Shown in pieces: positions 35,937 through 46,739 of a stretch of DNA of 64,000 nt. The stretch's first letter is position 1, and each line of letters opens with the position of its first letter. This stretch comes from Dastarcus helophoroides (lineage: Eukaryota; Arthropoda; Insecta; Coleoptera; Bothrideridae): contig CM053334.1 of the NCBI GenBank assembly GCA_028583605.1, forward strand, positions 22,247,726 through 22,311,725. Direction: 5' to 3'. A program made the translations under genes and the position numbers. The notes under the pieces were generated by a model that made no database searches, had not been told where the DNA came from, and saw nothing but the letters and a program-made list of their open reading frames with translations.

Positions 35937-37832
35937 CAGTGGCGGCTGGCGTATAGGCACTATTGAACTGCAGCAACCCCAGTTTCACTTACGAGTTTTT
36001 TCTCAAAATCTTCTGAATACTTTTCATTACACAATTTTTTGTAGAAATGTTAAATTTTCTGTGATTTCTTTTTATCGAAAATTTAGGCTTCTTTGACGAA
36101 ATTGCGACATTTAAAAACCTATTTTATTTTAATTTTGATCAAAATCATATTTTCAAAAACTAATTTTTGTAAAAGTTTTAAGAAAGAAATCAATATTTCG
36201 AGCAGGAATTAATTTCGAAAATTTAAAAATTATCAAAATTTTCAGAAAATTACGAATTTTCAAAAAAATGAAATCTTGAAAAATAGTCGAAATTTTGGAT
36301 AGCTGATCGAAATTTTGGATAGTGAAAGTGGCAAAAAAAATTTTGAACATTTAAAAAAACTAACACTTTGAAATCGATGTTCAGCTTTTTCACGGTTCAA
36401 TAGTATGATATTGATAAAGAAGCCGAAATTTTGACACATGCTCGACATTTTGAGAAAAAATCAACTATTTAAAAATTGAAGATTTTCCAAAAAATATTGT
36501 TACGGGCTTATCGGTTCGATTGATTACACGTGATCGAATAATACCCACTTTATTATTAAACTTAACTCGGATCACTACAACTGAACAAATAACTCACTTA
36601 TTATTGACTTTTACTAACTCACTAACTACATTGACTTTAAACTAACTGACTCGAGGGAAAGCTGACCGCCTTATATAGTTTTGGCATCCAGGTTCTAGAA
36701 CAATCCGGCAGATAAGGCTTATCGTTTGCCGAAATTTCGGGAACGCTTACCTACCCTTTGCTTATCGCGGTCGCTTTCCCCTTATCAGATCATTCTAGAA
36801 ACTTTTCTTATGTACTAAATTCTGCAATTCTATTCTAAATTCTATTCCATCTATTTACATTGCGTTACAATATTAATAGTCACAATTTCCAGAAAATTTG
36901 AAATTTTCGCGAAACAATTCGAAATGTTACAAAAATAATAAAATTTTAAACAAAACGAAATTTTCAAAAAAATTTGTTATTCTCAGAAACAATTTTTGAA
37001 AATTTCAAAAGTCGTCAAAGTTTTAGTGCCAAAATTTACAAAAAAAATTGCAATTTTGAAAAAGTAAAAAATTTTGAATAGAAAATTTAAAAAAAAAAAT
37101 CTAAATTTTGAAAACGAAATGTCGACATTTTTAGAAAAATTCAAATTTGGCTACAAAGTGCAAAATTTTAGAAAAATTGTAAAATACATCTAAATAAGTC
37201 AACATTTCAAAAAAATCAAAAATTTTCTAATAAAAAAATAGAAATTATGCAAAAATGATCTTTTGAAATAAAAACTAAGTTTCCAAAGAAGATGAAAATT
37301 TGAAAATGATCAAGAAAATTACGAATTTTCAAATAGATGCAATTTTGAAAAATAATCGAGATTTTTAAAACAAGAAAGTTAAAATTTCCTAGAAAAGTTA
37401 GAAAAAATCCAAATTTTGAAGAAACCTTCTCGAAAAATTTGAAAAAAATAGCGAAATTTTCAAATCAATTTAAAATTAAAATAATTAAAATTTTGAAATA
37501 GTCGAAATTTTTAAAAATAGTGAATTTAAAAAAGTCAAGATTTAAAAAAAATTAAAAGTACTCAAAAGTTAAAATAACGAACTTTTCGAGAAAAAAAAAT
37601 CGAAATTTCAAAATTCAAAAATAGCAGTTTTAAAAAATGTCTAGCTTTAAGGAGTCTGAAATATTATCAATCGAATTTTTAAAACAAAGCAGAAGCTTTG
37701 AAAGATATGGGTAGTTAAGAAAGGACAAAATTATCAGAAAAGTCGAAATTTTCAAAAAAATCGACAAACTTAAAGAAAGTCCAAGTTTTAAAAAAAAGTA
37801 AAATTTTAACAATAAGTCGAAATTTTGAAATA
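35937..37832 (+). mobile_element. CAGTGGCG element, left end and A-rich body, broken by insertions
   Basis: CAGTGGCGGCTGGCG at 35937 begins a segment resembling the left end of the complete element (shared GATTTCTTTTTAT, TTACGAAGTT/TGACGAAATT and TAATTTTTGTAAAA motifs). Its body is A-rich and carries the solo LTR at 36498-36869. The part at 36930-37085 is the reverse complement of 33585-33765. The complete element at 37841 is inserted in it, and its body seems to resume at 39723-39864. The right terminus was not found. Confidence 0.6.
36498..36869 (-). mobile_element. Solo LTR (Ty3/Gypsy-like)
   Basis: A 372-bp block begins TGTAACGC and ends CCGTAACA on the minus strand, bounded by ATAT at 36494-36497 and 36870-36873 (4-bp target duplication). 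The minus strand has TATATAA (36677-36671), a TCAGT initiator 30 nt downstream (A at 36647), and AATAAA-type poly(A) sequence further on, giving a U3-R-U5 order. It is inserted in the A-rich body of a CAGTGGCG element and is unlike its flanks in base composition. It is related to, but not the same as, the LTR at 18960-19271. Confidence 0.85.
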
Positions 37833-37840
37833 GTCTCATT

Positions 37841-39714
37841 CAGTGGCGGCTCGCGAGTTTTGCTCAACATTTTCCGAAGACTTTTCCTTAAACAGTTTTT
37901 TTAGAGATTTGAAATTTTCTCTAATTTCTTTTTATAGAAATGTCAAGTTTCTTTTACGAAGTTACTGGATTTTAAAATCCATTTTAACTTTTTTTTCTAA
38001 TTTTTGTAAAAATTTTGAGAAAATAATTAAAATTTCAAAATAAAATCTAAATCCAACTCTTCACGCATTTGAATATTTCTCTAAAAAAATTAATAGCTAA
38101 TATTCGAGTTTTTACCTGAAATTTCAATTTTAACTTTTTTGTATAAAAAATTTTGAGTTTCTTCTAGATATTTCGATTTATTTAAGAAAATTTTAATTTT
38201 TTCTGCGAATTTTCCATTTTTTCCTAAATATTTTATAAAAAGAAATTTTTCATAAACTCCTATTTTTTCTGAAAATTTTGTTCTTAACATTTCTGGAAAT
38301 TTCAACTTCTCCAGATTTTTTGTTGCTCTGATTTGCTTTAAATATGTCAAGTATTTTCACTAGACTTTGACATTTCATTGTTCATTTTATTTTCCAATTT
38401 TGATAAAAATGTTTAGCAAAAAACCCTGAAATTTCAATAAAAATGTCAACATTTTGGAAAAAACTAAGTAATTTTAGGAAAAAATTTATTTTTCAATTTT
38501 TTTAGAATTTCGACTTTAGCTAGAGATTTTGTCTTTAAAATATTTTTTCTTGTAATTTTTGATTTTTCTAATTTTCAGCCAAATTATCAATAAAAATCAA
38601 AATTCGTCGGAAAGTCGGAATATTGAAAACGAGTCAAAAATTATCAAATGGATCGAGGTTTTCAAAAGTCGAAATATTGAGAAGTTAAAAGTTTAAATTT
38701 TTGGTGGTTAAAATTTTGAACCAAAGTTGAAAATATTTTTTAAAAAGATTGACATTTTAGGTCAACAAAACTTTTGAAAAAATGTTAAATTTTTTATAAA
38801 ACGTCAAGATTTAAAAAAAATGAAATTTTGAAAGAATGTTGAAAATGAAAAAGTAGCCAACCCAAACAACATTGATTAGTATAATAAACGTTTATTAAAT
38901 TAAAATTGCGTTTATTTTAACTTTAAAAAAGGTTTATATACCATTTAGTGTTGCTTGGGAAATTAAAAAAAAAACAAAAATAGTCGAAAATGTGAAAAAA
39001 GTCGACATTTTATAAAATCTCTCTATATCAAAAAATCGAAACTTTGCACAAAGGTCGAAATTTTAAAGAATGGTTGACATTAAAAAAAAAACATTCGAAA
39101 TTATTAAGAATTGAAATTTTCAATAAAAATATTATAATTTTTCAAAAGAAAATGATGAAATTTTGAAAAAGATCGAAAATTTTAAAAAAGATTGAAAATT
39201 TTGAAATTTTGAAAAGGATCGAAAATTTAAAAATTCAAAAGTCTAGTTTTAGAAAAATTACATTTTCAGAAAAAGTAAAAAATTTGAAAGGGTGAAAATT
39301 TTGAAAAAATGTACTTATTTTTCAGATAAAAATACAAGAAAACAAAATATCGAAAAGTTGAAATATTTTCGAAAATGGGGATATTTCTAAAAGAGTATAC
39401 ACAGATTTTCGGAAAAGTCAATATTTAAAAATAAAATAAAGTTGAAATTACACGAAAAAAGTCTAAATTTTGGAAGACAATCGAAATTTGGAAAAAATTT
39501 AGTCTTTCAAAAAACACGACATTATTAAACATTTTCATTGTTAAGTTTTCTAAGAAATCTAAAATTTTCGAAAAGTTACATTTTGAAAATGTCGAAATTT
39601 TTAGTTGATATTTTAAAAAGGTAGAATTTTGAAGTAATTGACATTTTGGATCAAACATAAAACGCTAAACATTGTCGCAGCACCCCCATTAGTTTTGGCT
39701 ACGAGCCGCCACTG
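37841..39714 (+). mobile_element. Complete non-autonomous CAGTGGCG element, hAT-like, T-rich then A-rich arms
   Basis: This 1,874-bp element begins CAGTGGCGGCTCG and ends CGAGCCGCCACTG (perfect 13-bp inverted ends). The 8-bp target duplication GTCTCATT lies at 37833-37840 and 39715-39722. The left part is T-rich and the right part (38590-39660) is A-rich, so the two halves are roughly inverted in composition. No transposase is encoded. An 8-bp duplication and CAGTGG terminus fit hAT. The host sequence is the A-rich body of a related element that starts at 35937. Confidence 0.85.
38861..38959. mobile_element. 99-bp MITE-like palindromic element
   Basis: Imperfect inverted ends: CCCAAACAACATTG at the left and the reverse complement of CCCAAGCAACACTA at the right. 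It interrupts the A-rich arm of the CAGTGGCG element and differs from it in sequence. No clear target duplication. Confidence 0.5.
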
Positions 39715-39952
39715 GTCTCATTTTAAAACAATTTCATTTTGAAATAGTCTCATTTTGAAATAACATTGAAATATTGAAAAATCCAACCTTCCAAAAAATG
39801 TGATCCATTTGCCAAAATTTTTGAATGGAAATTTTCATGAAAAATTAAAAATTTTGAAAAAAGAACAAATTGACAACGAAGGCTTCCACGGCCAGAGTCA
39901 GTACAGGATATACTTCTTCCGGGATTGGACCCTGTCAAAGAACTACTAAAAG

Positions 39953-39997
39953 TGTTCGACGTTTCGCTCACCATCGTAGGGGGCTTCTTCAGGAACA
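39953..39997 (-). ncRNA. Hammerhead-like motif, minus-strand copy
   Basis: Same 45-nt layout as at 40710-40754 on the minus strand, with intact CUGAAGA and GAAACGUC and stem I UGUUC/GAACA. One stem II pair is lost (GCCC faces GAGC). Confidence 0.42.
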
Positions 39998-40300
39998 CAG
40001 AAAAGAAACAATAAATAAAAAGAGAAATATAAGGGAATAGGCAAAAATGACACGGTCCAATCCCGGAAGAACAATATCCTGTACTGACTCTGGCCGTTAT
40101 CAACTATAACTCTCTCGAAGATTCTATTCTTTTAAAATTTCGATTTTTTTTGTTGAAAAATTTGATCTTTCTCGATAATATTGATTTTTCTCAAAATTTT
40201 GATTTTTTTGTAATTTTGTTTTTTCTAATTTTGTTTATTTTTTGAAAAATTTGAAATTTTGAACATTTCTACTTTTTTAAAATTTTAATTTTTTTACAAA

Positions 40301-40438
40301 ACTTATATTCCCAATTACTATAATAGGAAGATACGCGAAGCCATTGAAATCCAAAAATTCCCCAAAAACATCAACAGAGACGACGGTTACATGCTTGCCT
40401 CCATCTGGAAACCCACCATCGGAAATCTTCGGAAGTGA
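40301..40438 (+). pseudogene. C-terminal fragment of a Penelope-like GIY-YIG endonuclease
   Basis: The frame reads NYYNRKIREAIEIQ, then FPKNINRDDGY and IWKP, and stops at TGA 40436-40438. The REAIEI...N(F/I)NR...W signature is what Penelope-like retroelements show at the end of their GIY-YIG endonuclease. There is no start and no upstream reverse transcriptase domain; the upstream sequence is low-complexity T-rich DNA. This is a 5'-truncated relic. Confidence 0.72.
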
Positions 40439-40487
40439 TGGCGCAGACGAATGGTATATAAAGTTTCCCCTTTTCCTCTTTCCTGTC

Positions 40488-40628
40488 AGAAGAGTTTCGC
40501 CTCTGGTATGGTGGACATACTGAGTTACCGTGCTCTTCTGTCTAAACTTTCTTATCCTTTGTACCAATTTTCAATTCAGAAGAGTTTCGCCTCTGGTATG
40601 GTGGACATACTGAGTTACCGTGCTCTGA
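40488..40628 (+). repeat. Duplicated 51-bp unit in Penelope-like 3' region
   Basis: The unit starting CAGAAGAGTTTCGCCTCTGG occurs at about 40488 and 40576, about 88 bp apart. The first copy is bounded by CAGAAGAG and CTCTTCTG, so it can fold on itself; an inner hairpin GTATG/CATAC lies in each copy. Confidence 0.7.
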
Positions 40629-40709
40629 TGTTTTGAAATTGGCCTTTTCATTCTTTCGTTTTTTTTTGCATATTCCCTCATATTCCTCTTTTCATTTTTT
40701 TCTTTTCTT

Positions 40710-40754
40710 TGTTCCTGAAGAAGCCCCCTACGATGGTGGGCGAAACGTCGAACA
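40710..40754 (+). ncRNA. Hammerhead-like ribozyme motif in Penelope-like terminus
   Basis: Stem I UGUUC/GAACA (40710-40714 with 40750-40754), CUGAAGA core (40715-40721), one extra A, stem II GCCC/GGGC (40723-40726 with 40738-40741, extendable), GAAA (40742-40745), then CGUC. The ACGU across the stem III position is self-complementary, as in dimer-acting type I hammerheads known from Penelope-like elements. The extra A after the core is a departure from the consensus, so activity is uncertain. Confidence 0.5.
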
Positions 40755-40817
40755 CTTTTAGTAGTTCTTTGACACGGTCCAATCCCGGAAGAAGTATATC
40801 CTGTAAAGTACAAATTG

Positions 40818-41340
40818 GTCTAAAAATTTAAAATATTCAAAAAAATTCGAAATCTTACAGAATAGCCCAAATATTTAGAATTTTAAAGAAAGTCGAAATT
40901 TTCCAAAAAATTGAAAGTTTGCACAGATGATAAAATTTTGAGAAAGTAACGAAATTTTCAAAAATAAATTCTTAAGAATTTGAAATTTTTAAAACATTTT
41001 CCTTTTTAAAAAAATGTGAAATTTTAAGAAATTGTTGAAATTTTCAGTCGAAATTTTAGGGTTGAGATTTGGAAACAAAATATGTTTTTTGAAAAAAGTC
41101 AAAAATTTTGAAACTACGTAGAAATTTTTAAAAACGTAGTTTTGAAAAAATTGAAAAATTTCCAAGTTTCGAAACAAGTCGAAATTTTCGAGAAATTGAA
41201 AAACTGTTAAGATATTCAAAACTATTCGAAATTTCATTAAAAAGTATTCTAAAAATACCCAAAATTTTAAAAAAATATCCACATTGAAATCTTTTTAAGG
41301 CCAAAAATTTTTTTGAAAGTAAAAATATTAAAGAAATACC
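40818..41340. other. A-rich degenerate DNA
   Basis: Same type as the A-rich body of the CAGTGGCG elements; probably the continuation of the one starting at 35937. No terminus found. Confidence 0.45.
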
Positions 41341-43280
41341 AAAATTGCTATTGTACTGTATACTTTTATATTCCGCAATTTGGATCTATTTAGTTGGACG
41401 GGCCCCAATCGATGCAAAGGATTAACTATCCCATCGAGGTCTAAAAGGTCAAGTTGACCGCGGTACCCAGTCGATGTGCCCCCATCTCAATTTTTGAAGA
41501 TAACCAAGGACCAGCCGTTTCACCAAAATTGGGTCACCTAGATGACATTTAATGCTTACTAACTTATTTATCGCGTAAAAATGGTAGCAACTCTGTTTTA
41601 TGAAAATGTATATGGACAAAATAAATTAAACTGAATTCAAGTAGATGAAAAACCCGTTTATAACTAGTCTTCGGCTTAGTTTACAAAATTTCATTTTAGA
41701 TTTGCCAAATGTTCCGGAGTAGCAGAAATTACGTGGAAAACTCTGCGCATCGTCATAATCTTTTCAAATAAATTTCTTGAAGTCCATTAAGCATATCTGT
41801 GTGTATTTTTTATAAGTCTGTAAGAGAGAACGGTCAAAAGCCGGTAGTAGGGGTAATTAATTATGAAAAATGTCGCGAGGCGGCGCTTCAGTCGAGGTGC
41901 GGAAATTTATAATTCATTTTGCAATTAAAAAAACGGGCACGAGCAGAATTTAAAGGCCCTAGCGGTTACACTTATCAGAACTCTTCTTATTGAATTTTGA
42001 AATTATCTGCTGTTTTCTTAGTCATTAATTTTTAGAACGGAAAGTTTTAATTTTTAATCTAAAGTGCTTGTGAAATTAATTTTTGATGCACTTCGGCGGC
42101 CTCCTGATAATTTCTTGATGTTTTCGCACTAAAATATTACCCCGGCTCAAGTTTAAATGATATGTCAAAATATTTGATTTACACTCGACGCCGAATTAAA
42201 AAGCGAAACTCTTAATTCCTCATCCTTAAAACGCAAATCTTTTAACCAAACAAGTTTTAAGACGCCAAGCTATTGATACCTTCTATCCCTACCCTAAACG
42301 TTATTGGTACATTTACAAAATAACATTTTACGTAATTTTCAAAATAAAATAAAATTTAGAGTTGAAGAAATTACTTTGAAATTGAAGTCATATTAAAGGA
42401 TTTGATCCCGGTATCCGGATTTTTTGATCCCGGTATTTTCGAGATTGTCATCATTTTAAAAAAAGTTATAAAATATGTATACTGTATCAATCGAAACGTA
42501 CGGTGTCAAGATGCTCAATATCTCTCTGGAGATGAAATTTGTATTTCAATTTTTAGGTGACGTAGATTCAATGTCCAAACGTAGTATTAGTTCTGATCTC
42601 AAAAGGTTCGAAACAACCCAAATTATATACAATATTTGGAAATAAGCAGCTTTTAATGAATTTAAAAAAAAATCAATCTACGAAATTCGAATGTTAACAA
42701 TCAATATATTAGTACATATTCAGTGATTAAATAAAAGAACCATAATGATGGGGTGTATGTAAAGATAAGGTCGTTGGAGGGTGCGATGCGACGAGCAAAC
42801 TAACTTCTTAACGAAGGTTTTGTTTTGTGTTTTAGTCGCCCCAAATCAATCAGTTCATCCAGGTGTAGCCATGGCAACCCGAGACACACATTAAAAGTGG
42901 TCCATTTAGAAAATTATAGAGTGAGAGTCGTGTGTTGTCTGTGGCATAATCAATATTCAAGAATAAGGGATAAGCAAATCAAACCCTAGCGAGAGCCGGC
43001 TGATGCCGAGAGATGCATACATACACGACGGAACCCCACAACCCCATTCCTCCGCAAGCCGAATATTTACTTGTTCGTCGCGACATCATCCACTCGCTTT
43101 TTGACCATTTTTGCCTCCGTTTGGCACTCCTTTGTGAGCGACAGTTTCAGGTTAATCTAAATCGAATTCTTCACACACATTTTCCAGATAATTCTGATAT
43201 CCATCTCCCATCATTTTCTGGTACGAATTGCGATGAAAATTTTGCTGGTTGTTCTGTTTTCGTTCACATTTTTACTTGAA
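41341..43280. other. Plain non-coding DNA with two dispersed repeats
   Basis: A dispersed-repeat fragment lies at 41486-41530. Another repeat (GATCCCGGTATCCGGATTTT) at 42397-42530 matches 50325-50525. The 88-codon ORF at 43013-43279 has no support. Confidence 0.5.
42397..42530 (+). repeat. Dispersed GATCCCGG repeat, copy 1
   Basis: Shares with 50325-50525 the order GGATTTGATCCC, ATCC(G)GATT, TTTTTCGA/TTTTCGAGATTG, CAT(C/A)ATTTTAAAAAA(A)GTT, CGAAAC and GGTCAA. Confidence 0.65.
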
Positions 43281-43865
43281 TTTTTTCGATGAAATTTTGC
43301 TTGATAAATCCAAAGTTTAGATTTGTTTTGAAAATTACGTATTTGTTAAAAATTTTGACTGAATATTTTGACTTGTTTCCAAAACTAACATTTTACATTT
43401 TCGATTTTTTGTAAATGTACGTCTTCAAAATTTTGACTATTTAGATTTTGGCTTAAGACTTTCGATTTTTTAAAAATTTATCTTTTTTGGAAACTTCCAT
43501 TTTCGACTTTTTTGCAACGAATTTTACTCTTTTTTGAAAATCTTGAATATTTTCAAAAATTTAGATCTTTTATTTTCTTATTTTTGAAAAGATTGTGTTT
43601 TTTACAAATTTTGACTTTTTTAAAATTTTGTATTGCGGCGTAATTTTATTTTTTCTTGAAAACTTCGACATTAGGAATATTTTAATTTATTTTTAATATG
43701 TTAATCATATTTAAAATTTAATTTTTTTTTTTTAATTTTGACTTGTTTTCAAAATTAACATTTTTTCATTTTTGACTTTGTTGAAAACGTACGACCTAAA
43801 ATTTTTGATTCTTTATAAACCTTGGGTTCAAAAATTTCAATCTTGTTTTAAATTCCACTTAAGTT
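43281..43865. other. T-rich degenerate DNA
   Basis: Same class as the T-rich blocks elsewhere; it ends at the start of the heptamer array. Confidence 0.5.
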
Positions 43866-45767
43866 ATAAGTATTAAGTATTATTAAGTATTAAGTATTAA
43901 GTATTAAGTATTAAGTATTAAGTATTAAGTATTAAGTATTAAGTATTAAGTATTAAGTATTAAGTATTAAGTATTAAGTATTAAGTATTAAGTATTAAGT
44001 ATTAAGTATTAAGTATTAAGTATTAAGTGTTAAGTATTAAGTATTAAGTATTAAGTATTAAGTATTAAGTATTAAGTATTAAGTATTAAGTATTAAGTAT
44101 TAAGTATTAAGTATTAAGTATTAAGTATTAAGTATTAAGTATTAAGTATTAAGTATTAAGTATTAAGTGTTAAGTATTAAGTATTAAGTATTAAGTATTA
44201 AGTATTAAGTATTAAGTGTTAAGTATTAAGTGTTACGTATTAAGTATTAAGTATTAAGTGTTAAGTATTAAGTGTTAAGTATTAAGTGTTAAGTATTAAG
44301 TATTAAGTGTTAAGTGTTAAGTGTTAAGTGTTAAGTGTTAAGTGTTAAGTATTAAGTGTTAAGTATTAAGTATTAAGTATTAAGTATTAAGTATTAAGTA
44401 TTAAGTATTAAGTATTAAGTATTAAGTATTAAGTATTAAGTATTAAGTATTAAGTATTAAGTATTAAGTATTAAGTATTAAGTATTAAGTATTAAGTATT
44501 AAGTATTAAGTGTTAAGTGTTAAGTATTAAGTATTAAGTATTAAGTATTAAGTATTAAGTATTAAGTATTAAGTATTAAGTATTAAGTATTAAGTATTAA
44601 GTGTTAAGTATTAAGTGTTACGTATTAAGTATTAAGTATTAAGTGTTAAGTATTAAGTGTTAAGTATTAAGTGTTAAGTATTAAGTATTAAGTGTTAAGT
44701 GTTAAGTGTTAAGTGTTAAGTGTTAAGTGTTAAGTATTAAGTGTTAAGTATTAAGTATTAAGTATTAAGTATTAAGTATTAGGTATTAAGTATTAAGTAT
44801 TAAGTATTAAGTATTAAGTATTAAGTATTAAGTATTAAGTATTAAGTATTAAGTATTAAGTATTAAGTATTAAGTATTAAGTATTAAGTATTAAGTATTA
44901 AGTATTAAGTATTAAGTATTAAGTATTAAGTATTAAGTATTAAGTATTAAGTATTAAGTATTAAGTATTAAGTATTAAGTATTAAGTGTTAAGTATTAAG
45001 TATTAAGTATTAAGTATTAAGTATTAAGTATTAAGTATTAAGTATTAAGTATTAAGTATTAAGTATTAAGTATTAAGTATTAAGTATTAAGTATTAAGTA
45101 TTAAGTATTAAGTATTAAGTATTAAGTATTAAGTATTAAGTATTAAGTATTAAGTATTAAGTATTAAGTATTAAGTATTAAGTATTAAGTATTAAGTATT
45201 AAGTATTAAGTATTACGTATTAAGTATTAGGTATTAAGTATTAAGTATTAAGTATTAAATATTAGGTATTAAATATCAAGTATTTAGTATTTAGGTAATA
45301 AGTATTAAGTATTAGGTATTAAGTATTAAGTCTGAAATATTAGGTATTAAGTATTAGGTATTAAGTATTAAGTATTAAATATTAAGGATTAAGTATTAAG
45401 TATAAAGTATTAAGTATTAAGTATTTAGTATTACGTATTGGGTGTTAAGTATTAAGTATTAGGTATTAAGTATTTAGTATTAAGTATTAGGTATTAAGTA
45501 TTTAGTATTAGGTATTAAGTATTAAGTTTTGAGTAATCAGTATTAAGTATTAGGTATTAAGTATTGAGTATTAAGTATTAAGTATTAAGTATTAGGTATT
45601 AGGTATTAAGTATTAAGTATTAAGTATTAAATATTAAGTATTAAGTATTAAGTATTAAGTATTAAGTATTAAGTATTAAGTATTAAGTATTAGTATTAAG
45701 TATTAGGTATAAAGTATTAGGTATTAAGTATTAGGTATTAAGTATAATTTATTAAGTATTAAGTTTT

Positions 45768-45805
<38 letters not shown>

Positions 45806-46725
45806 TATTAAGTATTAAGTATTAATTATTAAGTGTTAAGTATTTAGTATTAAGTATTTAGTAATAAGTATTACGTTTTAAGTAATAATTATTAGGAATT
45901 AATTGGTAAGTGTTAAGTATTAAGTATTAGATATTAGGTATTAAGTATTAAGTATTAAGTATTAAGTATTAAGTATTAAGTATTAAGTATTAAGTATTAA
46001 GTATTAGGTATTAAGTATTAAGTATCAAGTATTAAGTATCAAGTATTAAGTATTAAGTATTAGGTATTTAGTATTAAGTATTAAGTATTAAGTATTAATT
46101 ATTAAGTATTAAGTATTAAGTATTAAGTATTAAGTATTAAGTATTAAGTGTTAAGTATTAAGCAGTAAGTATTAAGTATTAGGCAGTATTTAGTATAAAG
46201 CATTAACCAATAAGCAATAAGTATTATTAGTATCAAGTGTCAAGTATCAATTATCAATTATTAAGTATAAAGTATCAAGTATCAAGTATCAAGTATTAAG
46301 TATCAAGTATCAAGTATCAGGTATTAAATATAAGATATTAATTTAATTTTGGCAAATTTATTAAGCATTAAGCATTAAGCAATAAGTATTATTAGTATCA
46401 AGTATCAAGTATCAAGTATGAAGTATCAAGTATCAAGTATCAAGTATCAAGTACCAAGTATTAAGTATTAAGTTTCAAGTATCAAGTATCAAGTATCAGT
46501 ATCAGTATCATTATCAAGTATCAAGTATTAAGTATCAATTATAAAGTGTCAAGTATTAAGTATTAATTATCAAGTATCAAGTATCAAGCATCAAGTATCA
46601 ATTATCAATTATCAAGTATCAAGTATCAAGTATCACGTATCAAGTATCAAGTATCAAGTATCAAGTATCGAGTATCAAGCATCAAGCATCAGTTATCAGG
46701 TATTAGGTATAATGTATTAATTTAA
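43866..46725. repeat. Large heptamer satellite, TATTAAG (inverted relative to 1-5155)
   Basis: About 2.86 kb of TATTAAG, the reverse complement of the CTTAATA array at the left of the window. Single-base variants (TGTTAAG, TTACG) mark a higher-order repeat: the TTACG variant and its neighbours recur at 44233 and 44618, a shift of 385 bp or 55 units. The right end (46200-46720) shifts to TATCAAG. A non-repeat spacer (TTAATTTAATTTTGGCAAAT) occurs at 46338 and again at the array end (46716). Confidence 0.95.
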
Positions 46726-46739
46726 TTTTGGCAAATTTT

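Larger units (their letters stand above)
39873..40809 (+). mobile_element. Penelope-like element remnants, composite
   Basis: The segment is flanked by ACAAATTG (39865-39872 and 40810-40817), a possible target duplication. It holds a minus-orientation terminal repeat piece (39880-40110, with inverted outer ends containing CCAGAGTCAGTACAGGATA), a stretch of T-rich DNA, the end of a GIY-YIG endonuclease frame (40301-40438), a duplicated 51-bp unit (from about 40488 and 40576) and a plus-orientation terminal repeat (40640-40804). Most of the element, including the reverse transcriptase, is missing. Confidence 0.65.

Noticed and set aside
36512..36522. tRNA T-loop-like GGTTCGATTGA
   Set aside because: It lies within the solo LTR and no cloverleaf can be formed around it; no convincing tRNA was found anywhere.
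28982..39714. One giant 10.7-kb foldback element between CAGTGGCG and CGCCACTG
   Set aside because: The right end pairs with 37841 through a perfect 8-bp target duplication, and no duplication links 28982 with 39714; two or more separate elements fit better.
43013..43279. 88-codon plus-strand ORF
   Set aside because: No motif or family resemblance that I can see.
43866..46725. CRISPR array
   Set aside because: Contiguous heptamers without unique spacers in a eukaryotic context.
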